Below, piece by piece: positions 28,895 through 39,400 of a DNA stretch of 64,000 bases; positions within the stretch are counted from its first letter, which is position 1; each line of letters opens with the position of its first letter. The stretch is from Bacillus subtilis. Its GTDB lineage: Bacteria; Pseudomonadota; Alphaproteobacteria; Rhizobiales; Rhizobiaceae. Location: positions 186,001 through 250,000 of the forward strand of contig JAHREI010000002.1 in the NCBI GenBank assembly GCA_021733665.1, given 5' to 3'. The notes under the pieces are model-generated. The model worked only from the letters and a program-made list of their open reading frames with translations. It did not search any database and was not told where the DNA came from. The position numbers were made by a program, and so were the translations under genes.

Positions 28895-30399
28895 TGACCG
28901 ACTGGCCAATTCTCTCAACGGTCACGTTTCTGCCGCTCGTAGGTGCGTTCTTGATCCTCTTGATCAAGGACGACAGCGAGGCAGCGCGCCGCAATATCCG
29001 TAATGTTGCATTTCTGACCACAATCTTTGTGTTTGCATTGTCTCTGGTGATCTGGGCAGGCTTTGATAATTCAAATGCCGGTTTCCAGATGGTTGAGAAA
29101 CATGCATGGTTCGGTGAAGGCATCAGCTATCACATGGGCGTGGACGGTATTTCCATGCTGTTTGTGGTTCTGACCGCATTCCTGATGCCGTTCTGTATTC
29201 TGGCGAGCTGGAAGTCCGTGGACTTCCGCGTCAAGGAATATATGGTTGCGTTTCTGATCCTTGAAACGCTCGTTATCGGTGTGTTCTGCGCACTGGATAT
29301 GTTCCTGTTCTACGTGTTCTTTGAAGCAAGCCTTATTCCGATGTTCATTATCATCGGTGTATGGGGTGGTCAGCGCCGCGTTTACGCCAGCCTGAAATTC
29401 TTCCTCTATACGCTGCTGGGCTCGGTTCTGATGCTCATTGCTATGATGGCAATGTACTTCACTGCCGGTACAATGGATATTCCAACCCTTCTGGCTTACG
29501 ACTTCCCTGCATCAATGCAGACATGGTTGTGGCTGGCCTTCTTCGCTTCTTTCGCAGTGAAGATGCCGATGTGGCCGGTTCATACATGGTTGCCTGATGC
29601 GCACGTTGAAGCGCCGACAGCCGGTTCGGTTATTCTGGCAGGTATTCTCCTGAAACTCGGTGGCTACGGCTTCCTGCGTTTCTCGCTGCCGATGTTCCCG
29701 CTGGCTTCCGCTGATTTCGCACCATTCGTGTTCTGGCTCTCGGTTATCGCCATTGTGTACACCTCTCTGGTGGCTCTGGTTCAGACCGATATCAAAAAGC
29801 TGATCGCCTATTCTTCCGTTGCCCATATGGGTTATGTGACTATGGGTATCTTTGCTGCCAATGCGCAGGGTGTACAGGGTGCACTGTTCCAGATGCTGTC
29901 ACACGGTATCGTTTCCGGTGCGCTGTTCCTTTGCGTGGGCGTGGTTTATGACCGTATGCACACGAGAGAGATCTCGGCCTATGGTGGTCTGGTCAATAAC
30001 ATGCCGAAATATGCGGTTGTGTTCCTGATCCTCACCATGGCCAATGTTGGTCTGCCAGGGACTTCCGGCTTTATCGGTGAATTCCTGACACTGTTCGGTG
30101 TATTCCAGGCCAATACTTGGATTGCTGTGATTGCAACAACCGGGGTTATCCTGTCGGCTGCCTATGCGCTTTACCTCTATCGCCGCGTCATTTTCGGTGC
30201 GCTTGATAAAGAAAGCCTGAAAGCACTGCTGGATCTGTCTCCGCGTGAAAAAGCGATCCTGTATCCGCTCGTCATTCTGACGATCTTCTTCGGTGTCTAT
30301 CCGGTTCCGGTCTTTGATGCGACTGCGAGTGCCGTTGACGCTCTGGTCACCAACTACAATGCGGCTGTGGCAAGTGTTGCCATGCCTGTTGCAAATTAA
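28894..30399 (+). CDS. nuoM: NADH-quinone oxidoreductase subunit M
   Basis: NuoM (ND4-like) is the second antiporter-like pump subunit. The 501-residue protein has about 14 helices. Diagnostic blocks are [21 protein letters not shown] with the key glutamate, [31 protein letters not shown], and [13 protein letters not shown]. Its ATG overlaps the nuoL stop, and 17 bases separate it from nuoN. Confidence 0.97.
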   Translation: MTDWPILSTVTFLPLVGAFLILLIKDDSEAARRNIRNVAFLTTIFVFALSLVIWAGFDNSNAGFQMVEKHAWFGEGISYHMGVDGISMLFVVLTAFLMPFCILASWKSVDFRVKEYMVAFLILETLVIGVFCALDMFLFYVFFEASLIPMFIIIGVWGGQRRVYASLKFFLYTLLGSVLMLIAMMAMYFTAGTMDIPTLLAYDFPASMQTWLWLAFFASFAVKMPMWPVHTWLPDAHVEAPTAGSVILAGILLKLGGYGFLRFSLPMFPLASADFAPFVFWLSVIAIVYTSLVALVQTDIKKLIAYSSVAHMGYVTMGIFAANAQGVQGALFQMLSHGIVSGALFLCVGVVYDRMHTREISAYGGLVNNMPKYAVVFLILTMANVGLPGTSGFIGEFLTLFGVFQANTWIAVIATTGVILSAAYALYLYRRVIFGALDKESLKALLDLSPREKAILYPLVILTIFFGVYPVPVFDATASAVDALVTNYNAAVASVAMPVAN

Positions 30400-30416
30400 G
30401 ACGAAGGCATCGAGCG

Positions 30417-31853
30417 ATGTACACCGATCTGATTGCCCACCTTACTCTCGCTGCACCGGAGGTGCTGCTCGCAGTTGGCGCCCTGGTGCTGCTGATGGTG
30501 GGGGTATTCTCCGGCGACCGCGCCAGCACGATTGTTACGGGTCTCTCCGTAGCATTGCTGCTGGGTGCGCTCGCACTCGTGCTGGTTTTCCCTGCTGACG
30601 GCGCTGCTTTCGGCACGGCATTCATCAGCGACAGCTTCACCCGTTTCATGAAAGTGCTGACCCTGATCGGTTCGGTTGTCACACTGATCATGTCGGTTGG
30701 TTTTGCCAAAGACCAGAAATTCAACAAGTTTGAGTTTCCGGTTCTGGTCGTGCTTTCGACCGTTGGTATGCTGTTGATGGTTTCTGCCAACAATATGCTG
30801 GCTCTCTATCTCGGCCTCGAAATGTCATCTCTGGCACTCTATGTGCTGGCCGCTTTCAACCGCGACAGCGTGCGTTCCACAGAAGCCGGTCTGAAATATT
30901 TCGTTCTCGGCGCTCTGTCTTCGGGCATGCTGCTCTACGGTATTTCTCTGGTCTATGGTTACACAGGCACAATCAACTTTGCTGATATTGCTGCTGCCGT
31001 TACCGGTGGCGAGCGTCAGTTGGGTCTGGTCTTCGGTCTGGTCTTCATCATGGCCGGTCTGGCATTCAAAATTTCCGCTGTTCCGTTCCATATGTGGACA
31101 CCGGACGTTTATGAAGGCGCACCAACCCCTGTAACCGCTTTCTTTGCCGCTGCTCCGAAAATGGCTGCTGTTGCATTGCTGGTTCGCGTGACCATGGGTG
31201 CCTTTGCACCGCTGAGCGCTGACTGGCAGCAGATCATCGTCTTCGTGGCTCTGGCTTCGATGATCCTCGGTGCTTTTGCAGCGATCGGTCAGAAGAACAT
31301 CAAACGCCTGATGGCCTATTCGTCCATCAGCCATGTTGGTTATGCTCTGGTTGGTCTGGCTGCCGGTACTGTTGACGGTGTGCGCGGCGTTGCGATTTAC
31401 ATGCTGATCTATCTGGTGATGACATTGGGTACATTCGCATTCATTCTGGCAATGCGTAACAAAAACGGCACTGTTGAAGAGATCAATGATCTGGCAGGTC
31501 TGTCCCGCACCAATCCGGTGATGGCAACGATCATGACCATCTTCTTGTTCTCGCTTGCAGGTATTCCTCCGCTGGCCGGTTTCTTCGGTAAGTGGTACAC
31601 TTTCCTTGCAGCTGTTCAGGCTGGTCTGGTGCCGCTGGCGGTTATCGGTATCGTGGCTTCTGTTGTCGGTGCGTTCTACTACCTGCGTATGATCAAGATC
31701 ATGTGGTTCGATGAGCCTGCAGCTGGTCTTGAAGCGCCTGTCGGTGAACTGAAGCTGGTAATGGGCGTATCTGCAGCTTTCGTACTGCTCTATGCGCTGA
31801 TTGCTTCGCCGATCATGATCTGGGCGACAAATGCTGCCAAAGCATTTTTCTGA
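30417..31853 (+). CDS. nuoN: NADH-quinone oxidoreductase subunit N
   Basis: NuoN (ND2-like) is the third antiporter-like pump subunit and the last gene of the operon. The 478-residue protein shows [45 protein letters not shown] and [16 protein letters not shown], the usual motifs. A strong terminator follows within 30 bases, separating nuo from birA. Confidence 0.97.
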   Translation: MYTDLIAHLTLAAPEVLLAVGALVLLMVGVFSGDRASTIVTGLSVALLLGALALVLVFPADGAAFGTAFISDSFTRFMKVLTLIGSVVTLIMSVGFAKDQKFNKFEFPVLVVLSTVGMLLMVSANNMLALYLGLEMSSLALYVLAAFNRDSVRSTEAGLKYFVLGALSSGMLLYGISLVYGYTGTINFADIAAAVTGGERQLGLVFGLVFIMAGLAFKISAVPFHMWTPDVYEGAPTPVTAFFAAAPKMAAVALLVRVTMGAFAPLSADWQQIIVFVALASMILGAFAAIGQKNIKRLMAYSSISHVGYALVGLAAGTVDGVRGVAIYMLIYLVMTLGTFAFILAMRNKNGTVEEINDLAGLSRTNPVMATIMTIFLFSLAGIPPLAGFFGKWYTFLAAVQAGLVPLAVIGIVASVVGAFYYLRMIKIMWFDEPAAGLEAPVGELKLVMGVSAAFVLLYALIASPIMIWATNAAKAFF

Positions 31854-31878
31854 TAAGATCTGAATAGAACATGTTATA

Positions 31879-31909
31879 AACGCCCGGTTTTGTGCCGGGC
31901 GTTTTTGTT
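31879..31909 (+). terminator. Rho-independent terminator of the nuo operon
   Basis: AACGCCCGG (31879-31887) and CCGGGCGTT (31895-31903) followed by a T-run. Confidence 0.9.
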
Positions 31910-31946
31910 TCTGCATAGGCCTAGTTGAATGGATGACAGTGAGATT

Positions 31947-32723
31947 ATGACTTTTGTACTGAGCGAAAAAACAATCGCTGCCGGATATCGGGTAAAGGAA
32001 TTCGTGTATATCGGCTCAACGAATGCCGAAGCCTTGGCTAATGCGCAGACCGGTGAGGCGGGCTCTGTCTGGTATGTAACTAAAGATCAGCGCTCTGGCC
32101 GCGGCCGTCGTGGTCGCGAATGGTCCACGCAGACCGGCAATCTCGCAGCAACCCTGCTGCTTATTCATGACTACTCTTTGGAAATGGCTGCAACACTGAG
32201 TTTTGTTGCCGGACTTTCCTTGATCGAAGCTGTTGAGCGATTGCTGCCGGATACGCAGACACGCTTTCAGCTGAAATGGCCGAATGATGTGCTGGCTGAT
32301 GGCGCAAAGCTCTCGGGTATCCTGCTGGAATCCGCTATACTGAAAGACGGGCGCAAGGCTCTGGTTATTGGTATCGGTGTGAATGTCCTGCATATACCAG
32401 AAGGTGTGCCTTATGCTGTGAGCAGTCTGAAAGACAATGGCTACAGTGAAGGTGCTGAACAGCTTCTGCAAGCTCTGGCAGAACGCTTTGCTGTTAACTT
32501 TGCTTTGTGGAATGACGGTCAGGGGCTGGAAACAATTCGTACCCATTGGTTGCGCCACGCGGCAAGACTGGGCGAAGTCATTCGGGTGCAAAGCGGCGGA
32601 GAGACATTGGAAGGTGTGTTCTCTTCCATCGATGCGCAAGGGCATCTGGTTTTGAGCCTGCCACAGGGACGTAAACAGACGATCTCTGCAGGTGAGGTTT
32701 TCTTTGGAACTGAAACACGCTAA
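31947..32723 (+). CDS. birA: biotin-[acetyl-CoA-carboxylase] ligase
   Basis: BirA attaches biotin to the carboxyl carrier protein. The 258-residue protein is the monofunctional class I type, with no N-terminal DNA-binding domain. It has the biotinyl-AMP loop GRGRRGREW, the KWPNDVL motif and a short C-terminal SH3-like domain. The ATG at 31947 (MTFVLSEKTIAAGYRV) is preferred; an ATG six codons earlier is in frame. It follows the nuo terminator and precedes rnj, as in related genomes. Confidence 0.93.
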   Translation: MTFVLSEKTIAAGYRVKEFVYIGSTNAEALANAQTGEAGSVWYVTKDQRSGRGRRGREWSTQTGNLAATLLLIHDYSLEMAATLSFVAGLSLIEAVERLLPDTQTRFQLKWPNDVLADGAKLSGILLESAILKDGRKALVIGIGVNVLHIPEGVPYAVSSLKDNGYSEGAEQLLQALAERFAVNFALWNDGQGLETIRTHWLRHAARLGEVIRVQSGGETLEGVFSSIDAQGHLVLSLPQGRKQTISAGEVFFGTETR

Positions 32724-33041
32724 AGCATTCCGCACATGATGTTGTTTCATGAAAAGTGGCCATAAAATCCGGTGTCACTGAGTAAAGCGGAAGTGAATGC
32801 GTTAAACTGGCGAATAAGGCCGGTATTGCTATAATCGGCAAGTTGAAGTGCAAAACTTCAGTTTTCTTTTTGTAAGTTGAGAATTTTTGAGAACTATTCT
32901 TGCTTCAAATCACTTTAGCGGTCATGAAATTATTATGTTGAATTTGCATTGTCATGTTTCTGCGCGTCTGTATCTGCTTTTGCAGATTAAAGAAAATGCC
33001 GGAAGACAATGTATCGGAATTAAAGATTTTGAGGAGGGGGA
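32724..33041. other. gene-free region between birA and rnj
   Basis: The 318-base gap is AT-rich, with no credible gene and no strong hairpin. It presumably holds the rnj promoter. Only the GAGGAGG ribosome site directly before rnj is clear. Confidence 0.4.
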
Positions 33042-34760
33042 ATGCCCCAGTCCCGTTTGGATGATTTGCAAAACAAAGCCCAGCTGAATGGTAAAGAGGA
33101 ACTGGTGTTCCTGCCACTCGGCGGCGTCGGTGAAATCGGTATGAATCTCGCAATGTACGGCTACGGGCCGGAACATGCGCGTGAATGGATCATTATCGAT
33201 ATGGGCGTGAGTTTTGCTGGTCCTGAATTGCCGGGGGCAGATTTGATCCTTCCGGATATCCGTTATCTGGAAGCAGAGCGTAATAATATCCGCGGGATTA
33301 TTATCACCCACGCACACGAAGACCATTATGGCTCGCTGCTGGATTTGTGGCCGCGTCTGCGTCTGCCGGTTTACGCGACGCCATTCACGGCTGGTTTGCT
33401 CGAAGCCAAACGTCAGGCTGAATATAATGCGCCGGAAATTCCGGTGACTGTGTTCCGTGCGGGTGAAAGCTTTGAAGTAGGTAGCTTCAAAATCGAAGCG
33501 CTAGCTGTAACTCACTCTATCCCTGAGCCGGTATCGCTGGCGATTACCACGCCGCTTGGCCGTGTGATCCATACAGGCGACTGGAAGATCGATCCGGAAC
33601 CATCTCTTGGCCCTGTGCTTGATGCCAGCCGCTTTGAACAGCTCGGTGATGAAGGTGTACTGGCACTGGTCTGCGACAGTACCAATGCGATGCGCGAAGG
33701 TGAATCACCATCCGAGCGTCAGGTTTCGGAAAGCCTGCGTGAGCTGATCCAGAATGCCAAAGGCCGTGTGGCAATCACCACATTCTCTTCCAACGTCGGC
33801 CGTATCCGCTCAATCGCGGAAGCTGCACGTGATGCCGGTCGTCAGGTGCTGGTGGTTGGCCGCTCGATGAAGCGCTGCATTTCTGTGGCGACAGAGCTTG
33901 GCTATATGGAAGGCCTGCCGGAATTCCTCTCGGAAGATGATTACGGCTATGTCCCGCGTGAAAATGTGGTGATGGTGCTGACGGGTAGTCAGGGCGAGCC
34001 ACGTGCTGCACTTGCCAAACTGGCACGGGATGAAATGCGCTCATTGGCATTGACCGCCGGTGATACGGTGATTTTCTCATCGCGTACAATTCCGGGCAAT
34101 GAAAAATCAATCATTGAAATCAAAAATATGCTGATTGAACAGGGCATCAAGATCATCTCTGATGATGATGCGCTCGTGCATGTTTCAGGCCATCCGCGCC
34201 GCAATGAGCTGAAGCGTATGTATGCTTGGGTGCGTCCTCAAATTCTGGTGCCGGTGCATGGTGAAGCCGCGCATCTGGTAGCGCAGGGCACGCTGGGTAT
34301 GCAGGCCGGTATTCCGGATGTGGCGCAGATCCGCAATGGTGATGTGCTGCGCTTAGCACCGGGGCCTGCAAAGATCATTGATGAAGCACCTTATGGTCGC
34401 ATCTATAAAGATGGCCGCCTGATCGGTGATGAAGATGAAATGGGCATTACCGAGCGCCGCAAACTGGCATGGGTTGGCCATGTGGCGGTGTCCATTCTTC
34501 TCGATAATCAACATAAAATCTATGATGATCCTGAAGTGGTTGCTTTTGGCCTGCCGGAAGAAGATTCTCAGCGTAATCTGATCGAGGATCTGCTTTATGA
34601 TGCTGTGATGAGTGCCGTTGACAGTATTCCGCGCGCGCGTCGTAAGGATCTTGAACTTGTGCGTGAAGCCGCGCGACGTGCAGTACGCGCTGCAGCTAAT
34701 GATGTCTGGGGCAAAAAGCCGGTGACAACTGTCTTTGTGACACGTATTCCGGAAGCCTGA
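33042..34760 (+). CDS. rnj: ribonuclease J (beta-CASP metallo-beta-lactamase fold)
   Basis: RNase J is a zinc-dependent endo- and 5'-3' exoribonuclease in RNA turnover and rRNA 5' maturation. The 572-residue protein has the metal-binding HxHxDH motif as THAHEDHYGS at residues 89-98, HTGDWKIDPEP and CDSTN, the beta-CASP segment SSNVGRI...VGRSMKRCI, and the later HVSGH and VPVHGE motifs. GAGGAGGGGG lies directly upstream of the ATG. A strong terminator follows. Confidence 0.94.
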   Translation: MPQSRLDDLQNKAQLNGKEELVFLPLGGVGEIGMNLAMYGYGPEHAREWIIIDMGVSFAGPELPGADLILPDIRYLEAERNNIRGIIITHAHEDHYGSLLDLWPRLRLPVYATPFTAGLLEAKRQAEYNAPEIPVTVFRAGESFEVGSFKIEALAVTHSIPEPVSLAITTPLGRVIHTGDWKIDPEPSLGPVLDASRFEQLGDEGVLALVCDSTNAMREGESPSERQVSESLRELIQNAKGRVAITTFSSNVGRIRSIAEAARDAGRQVLVVGRSMKRCISVATELGYMEGLPEFLSEDDYGYVPRENVVMVLTGSQGEPRAALAKLARDEMRSLALTAGDTVIFSSRTIPGNEKSIIEIKNMLIEQGIKIISDDDALVHVSGHPRRNELKRMYAWVRPQILVPVHGEAAHLVAQGTLGMQAGIPDVAQIRNGDVLRLAPGPAKIIDEAPYGRIYKDGRLIGDEDEMGITERRKLAWVGHVAVSILLDNQHKIYDDPEVVAFGLPEEDSQRNLIEDLLYDAVMSAVDSIPRARRKDLELVREAARRAVRAAANDVWGKKPVTTVFVTRIPEA

Positions 34761-34795
34761 TTACCCGCATTTACATTGCTTCTGTTAAATTTAAA

Positions 34796-34836
34796 GCCGC
34801 CGGTCTGTATCGCACAGACCGGCGGTTTTGTTTTTG
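34796..34836 (+). terminator. Rho-independent terminator after rnj
   Basis: CCGCCGGTCTGT (34797-34808) pairs with ACAGACCGGCGG (34814-34825), followed by TTTTGTTTTT. Confidence 0.9.
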
Positions 34837-34950
34837 GTTGCTTGAATTCATTGGCACGGTACTATTGTCGGCACGAAAATGCTGAACTAAGGTGAGGCCG
34901 GAGCAGAGCATAACCTTGATATTGGTATCGGTTATGCAGGGAGGAAAAAT

Positions 34951-35217
34951 ATGTCGGTTATATCCGGAATGGCGATCTTTTTCATCATCTGGTGGACAAC
35001 ACTGTTTGCCATATTGCCTTTCGGTTTGCGCACACAGGCAGAAGAAAATCACATCGTTCGTGGCACAGTCGCAAGCGCTCCGGCACGCCCGCGGATCTGG
35101 CTGGCTTTTCTACGCACAACGATTGTCGCCACGGTCATTTTTGGCTTGTTCTGGTTTATCACGCAGAAGCTCGGTTTCGGTCTGGACGATATTCCGCATT
35201 TCTTCCCGGATTTGTGA
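34951..35217 (+). CDS. DUF1467 family inner-membrane protein
   Basis: An 88-residue protein with two transmembrane helices: residues about 3-23 (SGMAIFFIIWWTTLFAILPFG) and about 53-70 (LRTTIVATVIFGLFWFIT), joined by a polar loop. The P-F-G-L-R-T-Q turn after helix 1 is typical of DUF1467, a small family conserved before proS in alphaproteobacteria. GGGAGG precedes the ATG. The function is unknown; conserved position next to proS-lolCD is the only clue. Confidence 0.88.
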   Translation: MSVISGMAIFFIIWWTTLFAILPFGLRTQAEENHIVRGTVASAPARPRIWLAFLRTTIVATVIFGLFWFITQKLGFGLDDIPHFFPDL

Positions 35218-35276
35218 ATCTAGAGCTGAAGTTTTTTCTGTAACTAACTGTATTTATAGCTTTATATAGAATGAAG

Positions 35277-35978
35277 TTATCTGATTTCAGTGTGTATATA
35301 ATCGCCGGAAATCAAGACTTCAGGCTTTGCATCCGGTGTGTTTGACAATTTGCTGTCGAGCATGGAAGCTTTGGCATGAATACGATAGCTGACAGCAGTG
35401 CCTTTCGGAAAATGCAGACTTGTATCCAGTGCACGGCCAGCAATATCAATCAGCTGTGATTGCGCAGTATCGTCAAATTGCAATTTTGTGTGGAAAGCAT
35501 CACCACGGATTTTGACTGTCTGCGCTGAACCAGACAGAGCAATATCTGCTGCTCTGGTTTCGATATTCAAAGTCGAGAACTGTCCTTGAAGGTCAGCTTT
35601 GAATGCAGGTTGGTCAATCGTAACGCTGGCATTGCGAGGCAGGTTGATTTGCAGATCGGTGCTGCATTCTGAGAGATCATACCAGTCATTGTTACGGGCT
35701 TTGATCAGCAATGTTTGTCCCGTCACAACCATATCACCGCTTGTCTTGCATTCATTATAGAACCAACCGGAAAGCCAGCCCGATGGTTTTGCGCTCATAA
35801 CAGCTTGCATTGACTGATCATCTTGGGTTGTCAGGCGGATAAGGCTGGCATCACCGCTGATCGTTACGTTCTTTATATAATCTGTTGCTACGGATTTTTC
35901 TGATGCGCTTGTTTCCTTGCTGCAACCACCGAGCGTGAGAATGGCGGAAAGTAAAATTGAGAGAAGCATATAGTTCAT
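35277..35978 (-). CDS. putative lipoprotein, unknown function (DUF4097-like repeats)
   Basis: A 233-residue predicted lipoprotein with an N-terminal hydrophobic signal and lipobox L-G-G-C (Cys19). The mature part is almost all beta-strand repeats of the kind VTISGDASLIRLTTQ... ALSGSAQTVKIRGDAFHTKLQF, resembling the right-handed beta-helix of DUF4097-type proteins. No catalytic residues are evident. AGGA lies about 9 bases before the start. It is divergent from a membrane-bound AraC regulator, with 137 bases between start codons, which suggests the regulator controls it; that is inference. Confidence 0.7.
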   Translation of the reverse strand: MNYMLLSILLSAILTLGGCSKETSASEKSVATDYIKNVTISGDASLIRLTTQDDQSMQAVMSAKPSGWLSGWFYNECKTSGDMVVTGQTLLIKARNNDWYDLSECSTDLQINLPRNASVTIDQPAFKADLQGQFSTLNIETRAADIALSGSAQTVKIRGDAFHTKLQFDDTAQSQLIDIAGRALDTSLHFPKGTAVSYRIHAKASMLDSKLSNTPDAKPEVLISGDYIHTEIR

Positions 35979-36115
35979 TATTTTGATCCTGCTGTGCTGA
36001 TAATGCAGGGATCATTTGCCGGACTGTGTATTTCTGCGACCTGAAACAGGATCAAGGTCGACGCATAACGTGTTTTGCTTCATTGTCATGGCAAAAATAA
36101 CCGAGATAACCATTG

Positions 36116-37192
36116 ATGATTTTTATACCGCTGCCATTTGTGCTGACGATCTTACTGGCAATTCTGCTTTTGCAATTATTGCGCAATCGTGAGGCCGGTA
36201 GTCGGACGGATATGTTATTCATTGCTTTGGTTAGCGCTTATATGCTGCGATCCGTGGTGCTGGGCTTGCGCTGGGGGTATGATATGATTGCGGTCATGCC
36301 AGTGCAGATTATCTTGGCAACAATGATTGCCGGTCTGGCTTACTTAAGTTTTAGCAGTCTGACAGATAAGGCCAGCACTAAAACATTGTTACCTCAGAGT
36401 ATTTGGCTGCATTTTGTGCCGGTGCTGGTGGTATTAGCAATTATGTTTTTCCGCCGTGATCTTGCAGCTTTGGCAATTATGGTGATTTTTCTGATCTATG
36501 GTCTGGCTTTACTGCGCCTGAGCCTTGCAGGGCCTGATGTACTGATTACTGCGCGTCTGGATGGAGCGCTGCGTTCACATCGGGCAATGCAGATCACCGG
36601 TTTAATGCTGATCGGCTCCGTGATTGTCGACTTGCTGATTAATTTTGACTTCTCATGGAGTGGCGGGCGTTATTCACCCTCCATTATCGTGGTGACAAAT
36701 ATTATATCGCTTTTTGTGTTGGGCGCGGCAGCGGCAGTCGCGCTGGATAATCGCACGAGTGCGGATGAAGATGACCGTAACGAAGTGAAAACAGCGCCTT
36801 TGTCTTCCGAGGCGGTGCTGACGACCGAACAACACATGGCTATTGTAGCGGAACTGGATGTTCTGATGCGGGAGAAACAGCTCTATAAGGATATGGAGCT
36901 CAACCTAAAACGCATTGCACATCGTTTACGCAAGCCGCCACGTCACGTATCTGAGGCAGTTAATCGTTGTCGAGGGATTAGCGTCTCTGTTTATGTGAAT
37001 AATTTTCGTGTGGAGGAGGCATGCCGTCTGCTGCGCGAGACGGACGAGCCGGTGACACAGATTACATTTGCCAGCGGTTTTCTGACCAAGTCTAATTTCA
37101 ATCGCGAGTTTTTGCGTGTGACGGGTATGAGTCCCAAAGCATTTCGCAGTCAGATGGTAACATCTGACGTCCGCGATAATGCGCTCAACTAA
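36116..37192 (+). CDS. membrane-anchored AraC-family transcriptional regulator
   Basis: A 358-residue protein with about seven transmembrane helices over residues 1-215 and a cytoplasmic AraC-type double helix-turn-helix domain over about 255-350. The latter shows LNLKRIAHRLRKPPRHVSEAVNR and ITFASGFLTKSNFNREFLRVTGMSPKAFR, the usual end of the family. Such proteins sense a signal through the membrane domain. A TTG precedes the ATG at 36116; the ATG is preferred. The last 19 codons with their stop are duplicated in tandem just after the gene. Confidence 0.85.
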   Translation: MIFIPLPFVLTILLAILLLQLLRNREAGSRTDMLFIALVSAYMLRSVVLGLRWGYDMIAVMPVQIILATMIAGLAYLSFSSLTDKASTKTLLPQSIWLHFVPVLVVLAIMFFRRDLAALAIMVIFLIYGLALLRLSLAGPDVLITARLDGALRSHRAMQITGLMLIGSVIVDLLINFDFSWSGGRYSPSIIVVTNIISLFVLGAAAAVALDNRTSADEDDRNEVKTAPLSSEAVLTTEQHMAIVAELDVLMREKQLYKDMELNLKRIAHRLRKPPRHVSEAVNRCRGISVSVYVNNFRVEEACRLLRETDEPVTQITFASGFLTKSNFNREFLRVTGMSPKAFRSQMVTSDVRDNALN

Positions 37193-37254
37193 AGGCTATT
37201 TCGCAGTCAGATGTTATCATCTGACGTCCGCGATAATGCGTCCTGCTAAAAGCT
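37141..37254 (+). repeat. 57-bp in-frame tandem duplication of the 3' end of the AraC gene
   Basis: Units 37141-37197 and 37198-37254 match at most positions. Each contains the 8-bp stem GTCAGATG-N4-CATCTGAC, with loops GTAA and TTAT, and each ends in a TAA in the same frame (37190-37192 and 37247-37249). A fragment of a third unit seems to follow. The period is exactly 19 codons. Confidence 0.85.
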
Positions 37255-37433
37255 ATTAAGCAGTGAGTGGGTAATGTCTGAAACCTAGGCTGAACATCCT
37301 CACTGAAAAATAGCTTCCGGCGCTGATCTCTTGGTAAAATGTGGGGAGTGAGCAGGGCGGAGGAATGACCGCTTTATTATTGCGGGCAAGAAAAACTATG
37401 TTTTATAATCACACTATATTTGTATTATTAAGG

Positions 37434-37586
37434 TGTAAAAAAAAGCAAGGCGTTAGCCTTGCTGATAAAATACGCGTCCAACTCGTATCCTTATTACAGG
37501 CGGCTGCGTTAAACCGCGCCTGAGTTGCATCCTCCCAAGACTTTGACCGCGTGAGAGAGTAGTTAAGCCTGCTCTCTGTTGTCGTT
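37434..37586 (-). ncRNA. candidate small RNA with promoter and terminator
   Basis: On the minus strand GTGACA (complement of 37616-37621), a 17-base spacer and TATTTT (complement of 37593-37598) form a promoter. About 150 bases downstream a perfect AGCAAGGC-TAAC-GCCTTGCT hairpin is followed by eight T (complement of the A-run at 37438-37445). Inside are GAGAG/CTCTC and GCGCGG-like pairings. A 25-codon frame is possible, but its ATG abuts GGAGG too closely for normal initiation. Nothing matches a small-RNA family that I recognise with confidence. The rest of the 37255-38071 gap is AT-rich, without a gene. Confidence 0.5.
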
Positions 37587-38071
37587 AACTTGAAAATAGA
37601 ATGAGAAATATCAGTTGTCACGCGTTTTTTTAAGCGAAGACACAAAAATGACATATCATTTAATGCGAAAATACAATTTTTGAAATTTTTAATTCGATTT
37701 AAATGATCAAATTGATCAAAATTGCAGTTTTTGAACTGTTTTCTGTGATGAAATCAAAACTGTAAAATTTTTGTCACAAACAAGTAAAACAGAAGAATAT
37801 TGTATTCGGCACCTCTGAAGCCGGAACATAATCATATGTCACTCACGTTATTTTGAGCTGGTAAGCCGGATTTTGAAGGAATCAGCAGAGCTTGCCATAA
37901 TTTGGCAGGCTTTATCGCGCAGATCAGAACACCTCCGTGTTGGAAATTACAGCGCTCCGCTCTGCGTGAGACGGGTTTTCATTGCTACGATAAGTGGTTA
38001 ATAAACACGGGAGATTTTATGTGTTTTTTCCTGATTCTTCGGTGTCGGGAACAATTTCCGGTGGTTCCTCC

Positions 38072-39400
38072 ATGCGTATGTCGCGATTCTTTTTGCCAAT
38101 CCTGAAAGAAAATCCAAAAGAGGCAGAAATTGTCTCCCACCGTCTGATGCTGCGTGCGGGTATGATCCGTCAGCAATCAGCCGGTATCTACACATGGTTG
38201 CCGCTGGGCTTGAAAGTCCTCAATAAGGTCAACACAATCATCCGTGAAGAACAGAACCGCGCTGGCGGTAATGAAATTCTGATGCCGACCATTCAGTCTG
38301 CGGATTTGTGGCGCGAAAGCGGCCGTTATGACGCTTACGGCAAGGAAATGCTGCGCATCAAAGACCGTTCCGAGCGTGAAATGCTGTTCGGCCCGACCAA
38401 TGAAGAAATGGTCACCGATATTTTCCGTTCTTATGTACGCTCTTATAAAGATCTGCCGCTGAACCTCTATCACATTCAGTGGAAATTCCGTGACGAAGTG
38501 CGTCCGCGTTTCGGTGTGATGCGCTCGCGTGAGTTCCTGATGAAAGATGCTTACTCTTTCGATCTAAATTACGAAGGCGCGAAAGCTGCCTATTATCGTA
38601 TGTTCGTTTCTTACCTGCGTACATTCTCCCGTATTGGTGTTCAGGTTGTGCCGATGCGCGCGGATACCGGCCCGATCGGTGGCGATCTGTCCCACGAATT
38701 TATCATTCTGGCAGATACCGGCGAAAGTCAGGTTTTCTGCGACCGCGCTTATCTCGATCTGAAAGTGCCGGGCGCTGATATCGACTTCTTCGATGATGCA
38801 GCAATGGCTTCGATCGTTGATCAGTGGACAACACCTTATGCCGCAACTGAAGAAATGCACGACGAAGCCGCATGGGCGAAAGTCGATACAGCTTCTCAGG
38901 TTGCTGCACGCGGTATTGAAGTTGGTCATATCTTCCATTTCGGCACTAAATATTCTGAACCAATGGGCGCGAAAGTGCAGGGACCAGACGGTAAAGAACA
39001 TCTGGTGTCTATGGGCTCTTATGGTATCGGTCCTTCGCGTGTGGTTGCTGCAACGATTGAAGCATCCCATGATGAAAACGGTATCATTTGGCCAAAGGCC
39101 ATTGCGCCATTCGGTGCGGGTATCGTCAATATGAAGCCAGGTGATGCTGCTTGTGATGCTGTTTCTGAAAAGCTCTATGAAGCGCTGACCAATGCCGGTC
39201 TTGATCCTTTGCTGGATGATAGCGACGACCGTCCGGGTTCGAAATTCGCAACCATGGATCTGATTGGTGTGCCGGTGCAGATCATTGCCGGTCCGCGCAG
39301 TGTTGCGAACGGCGAAGTTGAAGTGAAAGATCGTAAAACCGGCGAACGTCAGACAATGACTGTTGATGCCGCAATTAATCTTCTCACTGCGGGGCAGTAA
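38072..39400 (+). CDS. proS: prolyl-tRNA synthetase (short alphaproteobacterial type)
   Basis: ProS charges tRNA-Pro. The 442-residue enzyme has class II motifs ([60 protein letters not shown]) and the C-terminal anticodon-binding domain. It lacks the roughly 180-residue editing insertion of E. coli ProS, as known for this class. The ATG at 38072 ([15 protein letters not shown]) is the family start; in-frame codons upstream are unrelated. The stop overlaps lolC by one base. Confidence 0.96.
   Translation: MRMSRFFLPILKENPKEAEIVSHRLMLRAGMIRQQSAGIYTWLPLGLKVLNKVNTIIREEQNRAGGNEILMPTIQSADLWRESGRYDAYGKEMLRIKDRSEREMLFGPTNEEMVTDIFRSYVRSYKDLPLNLYHIQWKFRDEVRPRFGVMRSREFLMKDAYSFDLNYEGAKAAYYRMFVSYLRTFSRIGVQVVPMRADTGPIGGDLSHEFIILADTGESQVFCDRAYLDLKVPGADIDFFDDAAMASIVDQWTTPYAATEEMHDEAAWAKVDTASQVAARGIEVGHIFHFGTKYSEPMGAKVQGPDGKEHLVSMGSYGIGPSRVVAATIEASHDENGIIWPKAIAPFGAGIVNMKPGDAACDAVSEKLYEALTNAGLDPLLDDSDDRPGSKFATMDLIGVPVQIIAGPRSVANGEVEVKDRKTGERQTMTVDAAINLLTAGQ

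Noticed and set aside
32724-33041. A missing type III pantothenate kinase gene between birA and rnj
   Set aside because: Some alphaproteobacteria carry coaX here, but I am not certain that close relatives do, and no remnant of it is visible, so no loss is claimed.
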